Positions 1 through 13,300 of a stretch of 64,000 nucleotides of DNA are shown piece by piece. Made by a program: the position numbers and the translations under genes. The notes under the pieces were generated by a model, which saw only the letters and a program-made list of their open reading frames with translations, searched no databases and had not been told where the DNA came from. The stretch's first letter is position 1; every line of letters starts with the position of its first letter. The stretch is from Ichthyophthirius multifiliis (Eukaryota > Ciliophora > Oligohymenophorea > Hymenostomatida). The stretch covers positions 1-64,000 of the forward strand of contig NW_004085886.1 of NCBI RefSeq assembly GCF_000220395.1. The letters are read 5' to 3'.

Positions 1-330
1 ATATATTTAAAATAAACTGAATATAATTACTTTAAAAAAACCTGCAACAATAATAAGAAAATCTAAAAAATGAATAAAATAATTCATCTCAAAAATTGTT
101 TGATCCGATTTGTAAAACAATCTATTTTAGTATAATTATAGACTTTCTAAAATAATATAATGCTAATTATACATTTACAATGTTTTTATAAGAGAAAAAT
201 ATATCAATTTAAAATATTTAAACTAAAGATTAAATATTAAAAAATTTAAATATTTTTGATTAACAGAATTTAAATATAGATATACCAGTTATAGAAATGT
301 TAATTTAAAATATTTAATAAAAGCCAAGAA

Positions 331-1658
331 ATGAATAAAAATAAACTTAAACATTTTATATTGAATAGATCGAATAATTATAAGAATGTAAAAATAATTA
401 ATTTATTTTACAGATTAAAAAAGATTTACAAGATACTTATAAATAAGAGCTTTAGCAATAAATACAAATTTTAAAATAAAGTTTTATTTAGCAAGTTAAA
501 AATGAGGAATAGTTAAAATATGAATAAAAATTGAAAGAAAAGTAAATTGAATTTTAAAAGAATTATGAGAAATAATTAGAAAAAATAAATATAAAAGAAA
601 AAGATATATTGGAATAAATTAAAAAATAAGTAGAATAATTAGAAAAATAAAAATATACTTATTAAGAAAAACATTTGTAAGAATTGAATAAAATTAAGGA
701 AAAATAAATTCAACTTGATAAATATACAATTTCAGAAACAAAGCACATTGATGAAGAAAAAGAAAGAATTAAATATGTAGAAGATTTATTAAGAACCAAA
801 ATAAAAGAGTATGAAAATGCAAAAGAAAACTTAAATACTAGGTAAAACTATAAAATATTTATAAAAATAAATTTTAACTATAAATTATTTAAAAAAATAA
901 ATTTTTAGAATTTAATATGATGTTAATAAGAAACTATAGCTAATAAAAAGGGAATAAATATAAAATGAGTCGAAATAAAAAGTAATATAGTCGTAGCAAA
1001 AAGAAGAATAAGATTTTATTAATTAATAAAAATATATTCGAAAAATCTTGAAACTCAAAACATATATTTAAAAAGTCAAAATGATTATTTAAATTAAGAA
1101 ATAAAAGTAATAAAATATTTTTAAATTTCAAATAATTACTTTACTATAAGATTGTAGAAAAAAAAGTTTAAGAACAAGAAAATGAAATTGTTAGTTTAAG
1201 AAACTAAATAATAAAGTATAAAGAAGAAAAAGATGCATTAAATGAAAGATTTAGTATTTATTTTTTATTAACATTTAATATTATATAAATAATTAGGTTT
1301 TTAGCTTTAAAAAAATTAAGAATTAGAATAAAAAACAAATGAAATACAGAGAGAATTAAATTTAAAAATTTAATCATTAAAAGAAACTAAATATGAACTC
1401 CAGTAAATTGATTTCTAATATCGAAAAGATATGTAGTAAAACGAAATAAAAAATATTGAAACTGAAAACACTATCAAATAATAAATATATATATGTTAAT
1501 AGTAATATCTATTTGAAATTAACAAATTAAAATAAGATCTAAAATAATAATAAAAAATTAATAATTAATTAGAATTAGAAAATATAAATTTAAGATAATT
1601 AAATAAAATTAAGAAATTATAAAATATAAATTTAAAAATTGAAAATGATAAAATTTGA
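331..1658 (+). CDS. Coiled-coil protein, function unknown
   Basis: Reads as a Lys/Glu/Gln/Leu-rich coiled coil almost throughout, with heptad-like stretches such as ELNKIKEKQIQLDKY, once TAA and TAG are taken as Gln. No enzymatic motif is visible. I chose the ATG at 331, which is followed by a 26-nt GT..AG intron (388-413). Removing it opens a long coiled-coil frame. Further introns fit at about 842-908 and near 1108-1151 and 1250-1305. The stop is the TGA at 1656-1658. The frame upstream of 331 is also open, so a 5' exon may be missing. The family is not recognised; coiled coils of this kind are common among cytoskeletal proteins, but that is only a guess. Confidence 0.6.
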
Positions 1659-2509
1659 TTATATATATTTTTTTGTTAACTCAGTGAAAATTTTTTTTAT
1701 ATTAAATAATTTATATATCTTGTAAGTATTTTTTATCAAACGCATTGTATTTTTATTTTCAAATTACAAGAATAACATTCTACAACAATATTTTATTTTT
1801 ACTTTTTAATATTTAGTTTTTTTTTCAATTAAAATTTAATTAAATATATATATATATATACCTATTATTATTGAATTTAAACTAAGTTTATACTTTCACA
1901 TTATTCACACTCATATTCATATGTTTAGATTTTAGAGTCTATTTAAATTTCGTCAAAAAGTTAACCTGTATTTTATTTCATATTATATTCTAAAATAAAT
2001 AAATAAATAAGCATTATTATATTTCATGATATTTACAAAAAAGTAAAATATCATATTCTCTTCTTTTTTCTTCATCTATTAAAATTTTGTATGCATTTAT
2101 TATATCTTTTGAGTTTTATGTGCATTAACTAATTATTAATTATAAATAAATAATATTCAATATATGAAAATAAATAATAACTTATATTATTTATCAGGAT
2201 GTTCTTGAATTATTTTTTATTTAAAACTTTTCTTTATTTACTAATTAGTTGCATTTTAATCAACTTCTAATATTTCATAATGATTCATTAATCTAAAGTT
2301 TGTAATATTACTATAAAATATTAATTAATAAATAAATATAAAAATATATATTAAAAAAATATAATAATTAATTTTAATTGCATATAAAAATTAAATTATT
2401 ATAATTTTGTTTTAAATAGAAAACTCGAATTTCTTTTTTTATTATAAATATTCCTATATTAATTAAAACATATATAAAAATAATTTATTTACTAAAATAA
2501 AATATTGAT
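1659..2509. other. Intergenic, A/T-rich
   Basis: No reading frame with coding character is seen on either strand. The stretch is A/T-rich with short runs (AT around 1840-1860, AAAT around 2000) and lies between two genes on the + strand. Confidence 0.6.
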
Positions 2510-4750
2510 ATGTATGCAGATGGATTTATAGATTTTTCAAACGATTTGAATTGCTAGTTAAAAGAAGACTATACTTAATATTGTTTATTTATAAAACCTT
2601 AAGACGGATAAAGTAATTTACAATAAGAAAATTGTTCATTTGAATAAAATGGATAATATATATTTATTGAAGCATTTCATCCTAAATACCAAGAAACTCA
2701 TGATTTTTTAATTAAAATAGCTGAACCAGTAAATAAACCAAAGTTTATTCATGTTTATAAAATGACATTATTTTCTATGTACACAGCTATGAGTTTAGAT
2801 TTAACTGCAAAGATTATTTAAAAAAAATTATTAGAATACTCAAAAAATAAAAAACTTCCTGAATCAACAATAAACTATATTGAATAGCATACTAATAAAT
2901 TTGGATGCGCTTTTTTATATATGTATGAATAAAATTATTATTTAAAAATAGATTAAAAAGAACTAAACAATGCTATACCAGAAGTAAAAATAACCTAATA
3001 AATAAAAATATATATTTTTGATTTTTATTTATTAAAATTTATAAATTTTTAAAATTATAGCATTAAAGTCTTATGGAATAAGTTGATTATTTTCCATAAT
3101 AAAATGAAAATGAAAATAGTATTTTAAATATTATATTAACAAAAATATAAAATATTTTTAAGACAATTTAAATTAGATATAAGAATTTATCAGTGAAGAT
3201 AAAAATGATATAGAATTAAATTCGAAAAAATGGAATTTCAAAAAGTTTAGAATAATTTAAAATGAAAATTTATTTTAAGTTACAAAAAAAATTATTGATA
3301 AACATATTCCATTAATAAATGAGTATGACTTTGAAAATGACAAATTAAAAAAATTGAATATTTCTCTTAAATAAATAACTTAACCTCGAATTTATTAACA
3401 AAAAGCTTTAGAGAATATTTTTATCTCTGGAAAAGCAAGAAGTGGAATTATTGTTTTACCATGTGGTGCTGGCAAAACTTTATTAGGAATTATAGTTGCT
3501 GAAAAAATAAAAAGAAGTACTTTAGTTATTTGTGATATTGATACTGCTACAAAACAATGGAAAACTGAATTTTTAAGATGGACAAACATAAAAGAAGATA
3601 AAATAGTTATAAGAACTGGATAAAGGAAAGATGAAATTCCTTAAAATGGAGAGCCATTTATTTTAATTACTACTTATAAATAGTTAACAAGTGTAATGAA
3701 CAGAGTTAATAATTAGAAAAAAAATAATATAAATAGAACTTAATATGATGAAATGGATAGAGATGTTACAGATATTATCCATAATTAAGTAATAATATAT
3801 ATAATTTTAATTTATTCATGCATATTTATATAGTAATGGGGTTTATGTTTAGCTGACGAAACCTAAATGTCGGCAGCAGAAACTTATAGAGAAATATTTA
3901 AGTAATTTAAATTCAAAATGAAAATTGGACTAACAGCAACACCATACAGAGAAGATAATAGAATTACTGATTTATTTCATATGATAGGTCCAAAATTATA
4001 TGAAGTTAATATTTCTGAACTTATTTAAGATGGTCATTTAGCAAAACCTTATTGCGTAGTATTTAGAGTTAAAATGGCAGAAAAAGCTAAATAATTATTA
4101 TAAGAAGTAAATAAAAAAAAATATATTTAAATAAAAAATAAAAGAAACCTTAGTGCGATGTAGTAGCATATACTGGAAATTAAAAAAAATTCAAACTTTT
4201 AGCTTACTTAATTAAGCTTCATGAAATTAGAGGTGACAAAATTTTAGTATTTTGCGATTCTATTGCTGTTTTGGAAGAATTTTCTAAAAGACTTTGTTAC
4301 CCTGTAATCTGCGGAAATGTAAAGAAATTAGATGAAAAACTTGCATGGCTAGAAATGTTTAGAAAAGGGCATATTAATACATTATTTTTAAGTAGGGTAG
4401 GAGATACTGCTTTAGATTTACCAAGTGCTAATGTATTAATTTAGATTGGCTTTCATTTCGGGTCGAGAAAACAAGAAGTTTAAAGATTAGGAAGAATCAT
4501 GAGAAGGAAAGAAGGTTAAAAAGGTGAATATAATGCTTATTTTTATACTATAATTAGTAAAGATACAAGATAAGCTCAAATTTATTATCATAGGCAAAAA
4601 TGCTTGGTTGATCTTGGATTGGATTTCGAAGTTATTGATGAAGATAAGCTTGAATACGATAATGATATATTAGATTAAATAACACTTAATTTATGTATGC
4701 TAATGGAATAGGAAGATGCATATATGAGATAAGATGTAAACGATGATTGA
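2510..4750 (+). CDS. XPB: XPB/ERCC3/SSL2 DNA helicase-translocase subunit of TFIIH
   Basis: TFIIH translocase used in promoter opening and nucleotide excision repair. The SF2 motifs occur in order: motif I LPCGAGKT, motif II LADETQM, motif [13 protein letters not shown] (with the RED element typical of XPB), then [13 protein letters not shown] and RLGRIMRRK. The start ATG at 2510 opens an N-terminal domain containing [16 protein letters not shown]. Four introns (2984-3060, 3119-3162, 3789-3833, 4107-4144) leave 2,037 nt, exactly 678 residues plus TGA. That is somewhat shorter than human XPB (782). The oddity is motif II: XPB has DEVH, here DETQ, the Gln coming from a TAA codon three codons after GAC. 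Everything around it aligns well, so the assignment is secure. Confidence 0.95.
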
Positions 4751-5375
4751 TTATATATTAATTAAATAATTATTAAAAAGAATTTATATATTAAAAAAAA
4801 TTACAAATATTAATATAAATTATTATTTTTAAAAGCAATTATGAAAAATATATATATATATATAATAATTATTTTAATAAATTATATAGCATAAAAATTT
4901 TTAAAATTGAGTAATAAAATAAATATAGTATATAAATTATAAAATATTTTTTTATAATATAAATAAATGTAACAAAAATATTTATAGATAAAAATTAAAA
5001 TTAGTTAAAATAATAAATAATAATAAAATATTAAATGTTAAAAGGAATTTATAAATAAAAAAAAAAAATTAAAAAATATAAAAAATATATCAAATAATAT
5101 TTAAAAAAAAAATATAAAAAAATAATTTAAGATATTAATTTTTTATTAATATGAAATATAAAATTGTAATATATTTTATAAAAAGAATATTTGTAATAAA
5201 AATTTAATTAACAGTAAAAAATTTAAAGATATGATTATAATTAAAAAAAAAAAAATTAATTTAAAATAATATATTAAACATTTTATTTAAATAATAAAGA
5301 TAAAGATTTTTTTTTAATTTGATAATTTATATATAAATATTATTATTTTTTTATTTATTTAAAATTTATTTATAT

Positions 5376-5408
<33 letters not shown>

Positions 5409-5516
5409 TTTCATTTATATATCTAGTAAAATAAAAGTAATTATTTATCTTATAAACTATAATTAAAATAATAAATACAAAAATAATTATAAAGCAAAGA
5501 TAAGACTATAGAATAT
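4751..5516. other. Intergenic, A/T-rich with ATTT repeats
   Basis: Nearly pure A/T, including an (ATTT)n-like run at about 5380-5412. No coding frame is supported. Confidence 0.6.
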
Positions 5517-6293
5517 ATGAATATTAATCATTTATTAGCTAATAAATAAGATATTTAATAAGATTTTTTATAATATTCTATTATTTAAAGTTTTGAACAA
5601 AATTAACAATAAAATAAACTAAAAAAACTTGAAAATATAATTTTTATTAAAGAAAATCTTTAAAAAATACCTTAATTAGATGAATAATTAAATGATAAAA
5701 ATAATTATGATAAATATTTAATGCATTAAGAAACTATAAATTAATTGAATAATAATAAAGAAAATTATATAAAATGTAAGAGTAAATAATAAATTAAAAA
5801 TTAAAATGATACATTGACTTTTATATTAAATTAAACTTTAGAAAATAAAAAAAACAAATTAAATTCAATTAGAGATGATTTTTAATAAATGAAATAATTA
5901 AATATGATTTAAAATGAAAAATGTTAAAAAAATATATTATAAGAAAATAAATTAGGAAAGATATATTTAATAAATTAAGATAAAAATAAAATTAATAATT
6001 AGTAAAATGATAAATATTATTTTAAAAATAATGTAAAAATTCCTTAAATAAATTAAATTAAATAAAAATAATTATTTGAAAATACAAGAAAATTCAATGA
6101 TTAGGAATATATAAGAAGACAAAGTGAATATATTAGAGTAAGAAACATTAGTAATAATTTATAGGAGATTGGATATAAATAAAACAAAACTTAAGATAAA
6201 TGTTTGAAAGATATTTTACAAATGAAGGAAGATATTTAGAATATCTTAAAAGAAAACGAAAATTTATAAAATGAATTAAAAAATAAATTATGA
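5517..6293 (+). CDS. Gln/Asn/Lys-rich hypothetical protein
   Basis: A single 777-nt exon gives 258 residues, from the ATG at 5517 to the TGA at 6291-6293, without an intron. The protein is dominated by Gln, Asn, Lys, Ile and Leu, with coiled-coil-like segments (for example LKKLENIIFIKENLQK near the N-terminus and MKEDIQNILKENENLQ at the C-terminus). No signal peptide, membrane segment or catalytic motif is visible. About half of its glutamines use TAA/TAG. I do not recognise the family. The uninterrupted frame under the altered code, ended by a single TGA, is the main evidence that it is a gene. Confidence 0.65.
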
Positions 6294-6769
6294 AAAATAA
6301 ATTAAAAAAACATAATTAAACTAATTAAAAATTTATGTTAAAATAAATTTTAATTTGAATTATTTTTAATAAAATTAATAAGTAAAAATTCTTTTTTAAT
6401 ATATGATTTTAAAATTAAAAGAAAAAAATAATAATTTTCAAATGATGTCAATAAAATAAAAACATCTTTATATAAATATTATAGATTATAATATATAAGA
6501 TATTTCCGACTTTTTTATTAAAAAAAATTAAATGTAGTTTTTATTTAATAATTTTTTATGTTTGAGTTGTATTGATATTGACAAACTTATATTTAGTATT
6601 TATTTTATTATTAAAAAAATACGTATATATAATCTGAAATAATTTCTAGTAAGTACAAATTTATTTTAATACATATTAATAAATATAATTTGAATCTCAT
6701 CATTAATATTAATATATTTAAATTTAAAAAAAACATAAAATAAGGACAATAATTATATATAAAATCAAT
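6294..6769. other. Intergenic between convergent genes
   Basis: A/T-rich spacer between the ends of a + strand and a - strand gene. It presumably holds both 3' UTRs. No canonical signal was identified. Confidence 0.5.
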
Positions 6770-8130
6770 TCATAACTTAGTATCATCAATTCTATCAACC
6801 AAATTTGAATCTGCTGAATTATTAGATTTATTTAAATCAAATACATCCTTATCGGTCATATTATAATTCTTACAATTTTAAGGCGCAAATTAGCTAGTAT
6901 TATAAGTATTCGTATTAAATCCAACTACATTATTATTATTACTATTAATATTATTACTTATTACTCCATTATTATTTGAAGGACCAGGTCCTGCGATTTT
7001 TAAATACTTAATAGGACTAATGATTTCATCTTATTGACTTTTAGCATTAAACAAATAATTATTATTGATAACTTTTGAATAAATTTCCATTCGTTAATCT
7101 TCACTTTGAAAATTTAAAATTTCTTATTTTAATTATTCTAATCCTTCATAATGTTAAAAAGAGTCGATATTAACATTATTTCCTTATATGTCCTTTACAG
7201 ATACTTTTCCTTCATCGTCTATATTTAATAATTATTCAGGAGTAGTGTAAAGTATTGTCCTTATATATTTTTTTATGTCCAATACATTATTTTAACTAGG
7301 AGATATCTAGTCTAAAAATTAATCTATATCTTTTAATTTCAAAAAGTAATAATCTCGCTCTTCTCTTAGTTTTTCCATTTAAAATTCCCTTTAGATTTTG
7401 TTATTTTCCCCATATTCTTAATCTATTGATATATTTGATATAGAATTTTAACTTTTGGCGATATCTGCTGCCTTTATATATTATGTTTGCGCTTTTAAAT
7501 ATGTGGAATTTTTTGATTATGTTGTATTTCTCTAAGATGAATTTGCACTAGTATCTAAATTTTAAGAATATGAGTATGCTGTTTGATATATTTTATCGTC
7601 TTAATTTGGCTAATAACCTCCTCTTCGGGCTACAGAATCGTATGGTTATTATTTGTAATGTTAATCAAAGTATTTTCTCATCCATTGGAGGAATTCTAAG
7701 TTATCTTAATATTTACATTTGATTAATTTGTTTATTTCTATTGGTTTTGTTATTTTTAATTTGTCAAATCCTTACTAAAGTAGTTTAAAATTTTAAACGT
7801 ATTCATAATCATTCTTAGCTTTCCAATTAACTTTACTCACTTTTTTTTAGTTTTTATTTAAAAAAAATTAATGCAATTATTTTTTACTTTAAACTTTTCC
7901 TGGATGACATAAATCTAATAATTAACAAAAAACAGCTCCTGTACCGAAATTTTCTATTTTTTTTTCATTTAACTATGAAAATCGTTGATATATTTTTATT
8001 TATTATTTTATTATTTTTAATTTTTTTAATTATTATTTACTTTCAATGATTCATTTATCCAGTTTAACATATCGTTTCTACTTAAAAAAGTACTTTAGTT
8101 TGCAGTTGATACTATTGTTAAATCTGTCAT
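6770..8130 (-). CDS. EB1: EB1-family microtubule plus-end-binding protein
   Basis: Binds growing microtubule plus ends and recruits partners through a C-terminal dimeric EB-homology domain. The N-terminal calponin-homology domain is clear: SRNDMLNWINESLK, IENFGTGAVFCQLLDLCHPGK, KVNWKAKNDYEYVQNFKLL, NLEFLQWMRKYFD. After a Ser/Asn/Gln linker comes the EBH signature EERDYYFLKLKDIDQFL. The tail is long and Asn-rich, ending in DDTKL rather than the EEY/F end of animal EB1. Two introns (7973-8040 and 7840-7887) leave 1,245 nt, exactly 414 residues. Animal EB1 has about 268 residues, so the linker and tail are extended here. The start ATG (8130-8128) is fixed by the family N-terminus. Confidence 0.95.
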
Positions 8131-8422
8131 TATATTATTTATTGTTTTTGCTTTTTTTGTTATTATTTATTTTTAGACTATGTAAAAATTTTGTTAAATA
8201 TTAATATACAAATAAATTATTTATTTACTTTTTTAAATTAATTTAATATTTATTTTCTTGAATTTATAAAAATTAAAATAATTTCCAAATTTAAAAAAAA
8301 ATAAGATTTTATACTTCAAAAAAAAAATATAAAAAGTACATGACTAATTTATAAAAATTAAACTCATATTTAAAAAATAAAATGAAATAAAATAAAATAT
8401 ATATCTATAATAATTATTTTTT

Positions 8423-9497
8423 TCATTCAGCTTTAATTTCAATTTTCGCTTTTCCTTTATTTAGCCTTTCTAATAGAATACAAGCTTTGCAAATGTCATT
8501 GGAAGATACAAATCCGCATTAAATACATTTCATTTTTTTAGGCATTTTGGCATTTATATTAATAGTGATTTATTCCGCAGAATGAATAATATCTATAATA
8601 CTACTAGGTCTAACTTTTTCTAGATTTTTAATAAGCTCTCTTACATGACCTCTATAAGCATTAGGTGAATATATACATTCAGTTGAAAAATAAACTAACT
8701 TTTTATGATAAGCATATAAAACAATTTCTTTTTCATAAGTATATTTAAAAGGTTTTAATCTAGGGATATGGTCATCATCTACTTCTTATCCAGTTGAAAT
8801 TTATACCTTTTTTTTTTTTTTTAATTTTTTTTTTTCATACACATCTTCCTAATCTAAAAAAGTCTCCTCTAGCCATATTCATAAGTATAGTTTCTGCTAT
8901 ATCATCTGCATTATGTCCAGTTAAAATTTTATCACATTTTAATAGTTACGCACCTTTTTTATATATTTTTATTAGAAAAAAGTAATAAAAAACCTCTATC
9001 TAATGATTAGCGTCTAAAAACACCACAAAATGTGCAATTATTATTTAGTCCTATTTGTTTTACTATTTCATCCATTGTCCACCCATATAATTCTTTATAG
9101 CTTAATATTTTCAAAGGTAAACCATATGTGTGTTAATTGTCTTTTACTGTTTCTAATGAATCATCTCTATAACCCGTTATTCCTTCATCAATACTTAATA
9201 ATTACAAATCAAGTCCGTAATTATATTTTTTATTTAACAAATTCATTACATGTATTAATACTGTACTATCCTTTCCTCCTGAAGCTCCCATAGCTATTCT
9301 TTGACCCTTTTTAATTTTTTTAGAATAACTTTGAACTTAATTTTTATTACTTTTTAAAATAAATTGTTTGATATTATTGTATAGTGTATTTCTTCTTCAA
9401 ATGCTTAAAAAAAACACTCTTAACATATTAATTTTCCTGTTTTTGGTCGAACTATAAAAGCTCTTTTTTCATTACATGTTTAACAGAATTTTACCAT
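8423..9497 (-). CDS. CTU1: CTU1/NCS6 cytosolic tRNA 2-thiolation enzyme (PP-loop ATPase)
   Basis: Activates U34 of tRNA-Lys, -Glu and -Gln by adenylation for 2-thiolation in the Urm1/Ctu pathway. Two N-terminal CxxC pairs (CQTC, CQEC) are followed by the PP-loop GAS-GGKDST, then [29 protein letters not shown], and the family signature [19 protein letters not shown] with [14 protein letters not shown] and a C-terminal zinc-type CIQCG..CKAC. Three introns (9307-9350, 8954-8993, 8807-8840) give 957 nt, 318 residues. The last intron is a 34-nt GT..AG that is almost all A on the coding strand. A link to this organism's glutamine-rich, reassigned code is attractive, because Ctu1 acts on tRNA-Gln(UUG), but it is only an inference. 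Confidence 0.95.
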
Positions 9498-9857
9498 TTT
9501 TTTCAATTTTTTTTACTTTATATTAATATTAATATATTTTTTTTTAATATTTCTGTTGTATAAATATATTTATGTTTAGTTTTTTTTATATTTATACTTC
9601 GAAAAATTTAAAGAATATTATTACTTTAAAACAATTTATAAATATTTTAATGAGTCTACATTTTAGTTAGAAAAATGATAAAAATGCTTTTACAATTTAT
9701 TTTATTTTCTAAAATAAAGAAAGCTATTATAAAATAAAAATATTAAACTAAAAATAAAATCAAACAAATATTTATAATACTGTGTTAGATTAGAATATAA
9801 TGATAGAAATTGTAAATATTGTAAAAATATATATATTTATATATATATTTATATATA

Positions 9858-9918
<61 letters not shown>

Positions 9919-10388
9919 CTTTATTTTTAATTTAATCAGAGTGGTGATGCACAGTTTATAATCATTAATTTCATAAGCCGTTGTATATATATCATCATTA
10001 AATTTAAAATAAATTTTATTAATTTTACAAAATTAATTAAATGCATATATATTTATAATTTTTTTTTTTTAGTTTATAATTATTGATATTATTATTAATT
10101 TTTAATGGGTTTTTTATAAAAAATTATATATTATTTTTAATCAAATATCTTTTTTTATAGTTAATTTAATATCTATTTATATTTATTTAATTAAAAAAAA
10201 TATTTGAATTTAATTTGATTTGATTTGATTTATGTCATTTTTTATTGAGTTATGAATTGGTTTTTTAAAAAAATTATTCTTTTTAAAAAAGAATTATTTT
10301 AAATTAATTTCAGAAACATACAGCCTTAAGCATTTAATATATCAAAAATAAATAATAATCTTTTTTTTTGTTAGAATTTTTTTTTTTT
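9498..10388. other. Intergenic with long AT microsatellite
   Basis: Gene-free A/T-rich stretch between a gene start and the 3' end of the next - strand gene. It holds the alternating AT tract listed separately and many T runs. Confidence 0.6.
9836..9918. repeat. (AT)n microsatellite
   Basis: Alternating A/T tract with a few interruptions (TTAT and TGT units), the purest part at about 9866-9907. It lies in the spacer upstream of CTU1. Confidence 0.9.
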
Positions 10389-13300
10389 TCATAACTTATT
10401 ATTTTTTTTAAAGTAATTGTATACATAAGGATTTTCAATCAAAGCTTCAATATCAGTTAACATTACAAATTGTTTTGTTTAATTCAATTATATATTCATT
10501 TAATTATAAAATATTCTAGAAAATATATAGCATATGAGTATAGATAATAGTATTTAATATAATAGCATTATAAATTAACATTTTTTAATATATTCCAAAT
10601 AATTAAAACTTTACAATTCAGTAAAATCTATAATTATTTCAATAATTTACGATAAATAAATTTAATATTAGTAAAACTCATCTATGTAGAATTATATATT
10701 TAATGTTTTGAGCTATTATTATAATTTTAATGGATCATCTTATTAGATTAAAATATATAAATCATCAAAGTACTTAAAGAAATTGTCTAATGATATTAAG
10801 AAACCTTATTTAAATATTTCTCCTTTAAAATTATTACATTCTTAGAAATTTATACTCATATTACTAGATATAAATTCAGGATATTTATTCAAAGTTTAAC
10901 AAAGATTGTTTTCTAATAATTATATAAAAAAATTATTAAAAATATTTTAATCGTGTCTTTTTTATTTAAAAATAAAAATGAAAGATTTTTAATAAAATAA
11001 TAAAACCTGGATTTTTATTTAGAAATTTTATAAATTTTATTAAAATTAATTTAAATTTATGAATTATTCGCAATTAATTACTAATATAATTTAAGATAAT
11101 CTTTAATTTTATAATTAACTTTAATAGATGGATAAAATCTTAATAAAAGACAGAAATAATTTAGGGCTACAATCTCTTTAATTTATTTTTATATTTCATA
11201 GACTGCAGCTTTTTTTATTTATTTAAAAAATAAAAAAATATATTCCATTTTTATTATTTTTTTACAAACAATTTTAATATCAATATTTTTTTAATTTATA
11301 TATTAATTAGTAATTATATTATTGACGATCGGCTATATGATAAGAAAGAATAAAATAATTAAAGAAATAATTAAGAAAGTTAGATTAAATTTACTAATAT
11401 TTTTACTTTAATCATTTTTTTTATTTGATTTAATATTATTATTCTTTTTTTTTTTTAATTTATTCATGATTCCAATCTATTCATTAATAATATTTTTATA
11501 ATAAAACTAGTCTATTTTGTGAATTTAACTTGATAAATATGAATGATTAAATGTATTAAACATTCTTAATAATTACTATTTTTTACTTTGAACCATATAA
11601 TAAATAGGGAAAATAATAAAAACACACAAAGTAGAAATAGCAATAATAAAAAGCATAATTGTAGCTATATTTTATTATATTTATACTAGTTAATTTCTTG
11701 AATATTCTTCAATTTAATTATAAACTCCTTCTAATTCAACTGTCAAAAGGCTTTAGTTTTACAAAAAAATAGATTCCGACCTTTTAGTTAATCCCACATA
11801 AAATCTATATAAGAAAAGTAAAATAATAAACAATCCTTATTAAATATTACTAGGTACTTTATAAAAATAATACTAAGGAGGAAAATCTTCTAAAAGATTT
11901 AAATTTAAAGAAGTATTCATGAATTTTTAATCTGAATCAGTTTAATAAAGTTATGCGAAAAGAAAAGTTATTTTTTTTTTTCTTAAATAATCAAAAGTTT
12001 AGATATCAGCTGAAATAGTAGAAGAAACTGACAATTGTTTTACGATATCTTTGAAATTTAAATTCATAGTTTGTTTTATTTTTTAATTCATTTATATTAT
12101 TTCTTATTCATTTTTTATTGTTTTGAAATCTTTATAGGTTATTAATATACTAAAATTTTAATCTCTTTGTATTGTAAACATTTATCCTAATATATTCATT
12201 GACCAATTTATATATTTAAAATCATTATAATAATCTACAAATATATTAGTAATTTAAAAATATTATACTAATGATATTGATATTATAGCTGATAAACTTA
12301 TTAAACTAAATATATATACTGTTTGAAGAATTTTAAATGGTTTATAATTCAATATTAGATTTTCTAAGTTTTTTTTACTGAAGTTGATGTTGATTTTATT
12401 GAATGTGTTGATGAAGGTGCGTTTAAATCATCAACATCATTTTAGTCTTGTTCGAATTCTTATGATAACTTTTCACTATTTATTGTATCTATTGATCTTT
12501 AAGATAAATTGTATTGATTAGTTCTTTATAAATAGGCATCTATTTTTAATATTTTTTTTTTATTAATTTTTTTTTTTTTACCATTTGACATTTCTGAAGT
12601 ATTCATAAATGCTTGAAAATTGCCGCTCATATTATCTTCGTTTTTAGAATTCTTTAAAATTTGGCTTTTTTCGTTTATATTGCTGTTTTCTAAATTTGAT
12701 ATTAAGCTTTATTTTAAAGAAAAACCATCTACTTATAATGTTTTTTATTAATTTTAAGTATAAGATTAGTTAAAGTAATTTCTTTTGTGGGTAGATTAGC
12801 TTTTATAGATAAGTTCTGCATTTTTTACTAACTCTTTTTTTACTGCTAAATATATGCAATGGTTTTAATGAGCAGAAGATGATTATTATTTATAAGAGTT
12901 TTAAAGCATTTTTTCTTAAAGGGTAATCTTTTGAAATATTAAAGAACTTTTTAATAATGGGTTTATTTATTAAATATTTATAATTTCAATATAATAGATA
13001 TTTGATAAGTATTTTCCTTTTGCTTTTTTCAAATTAAATTATGTTTGAAAGAAATTAAATGTAAAATGAAAATCAGCAAATTTTTTAAGTTTTTATGATT
13101 ATTAGGCATATTAAGTAATTTCTTCTTTAAATTCTTAATTTGCATTTATTTCTTCCTATGTTTTTTATATCACTAATATATATGAAATTCCTTATAAGGA
13201 GTTTTTGGTTTATTCCTTTATATATTTTTAATATTTTTATATATATTTATTTACATTTTTTTAAATATGGAACTATTTTAAAAATGGAAAATAGGGAAGT

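Noticed and set aside
9030-9293. + strand frame of 87 residues
   Set aside because: Antisense of CTU1, including its PP-loop region.
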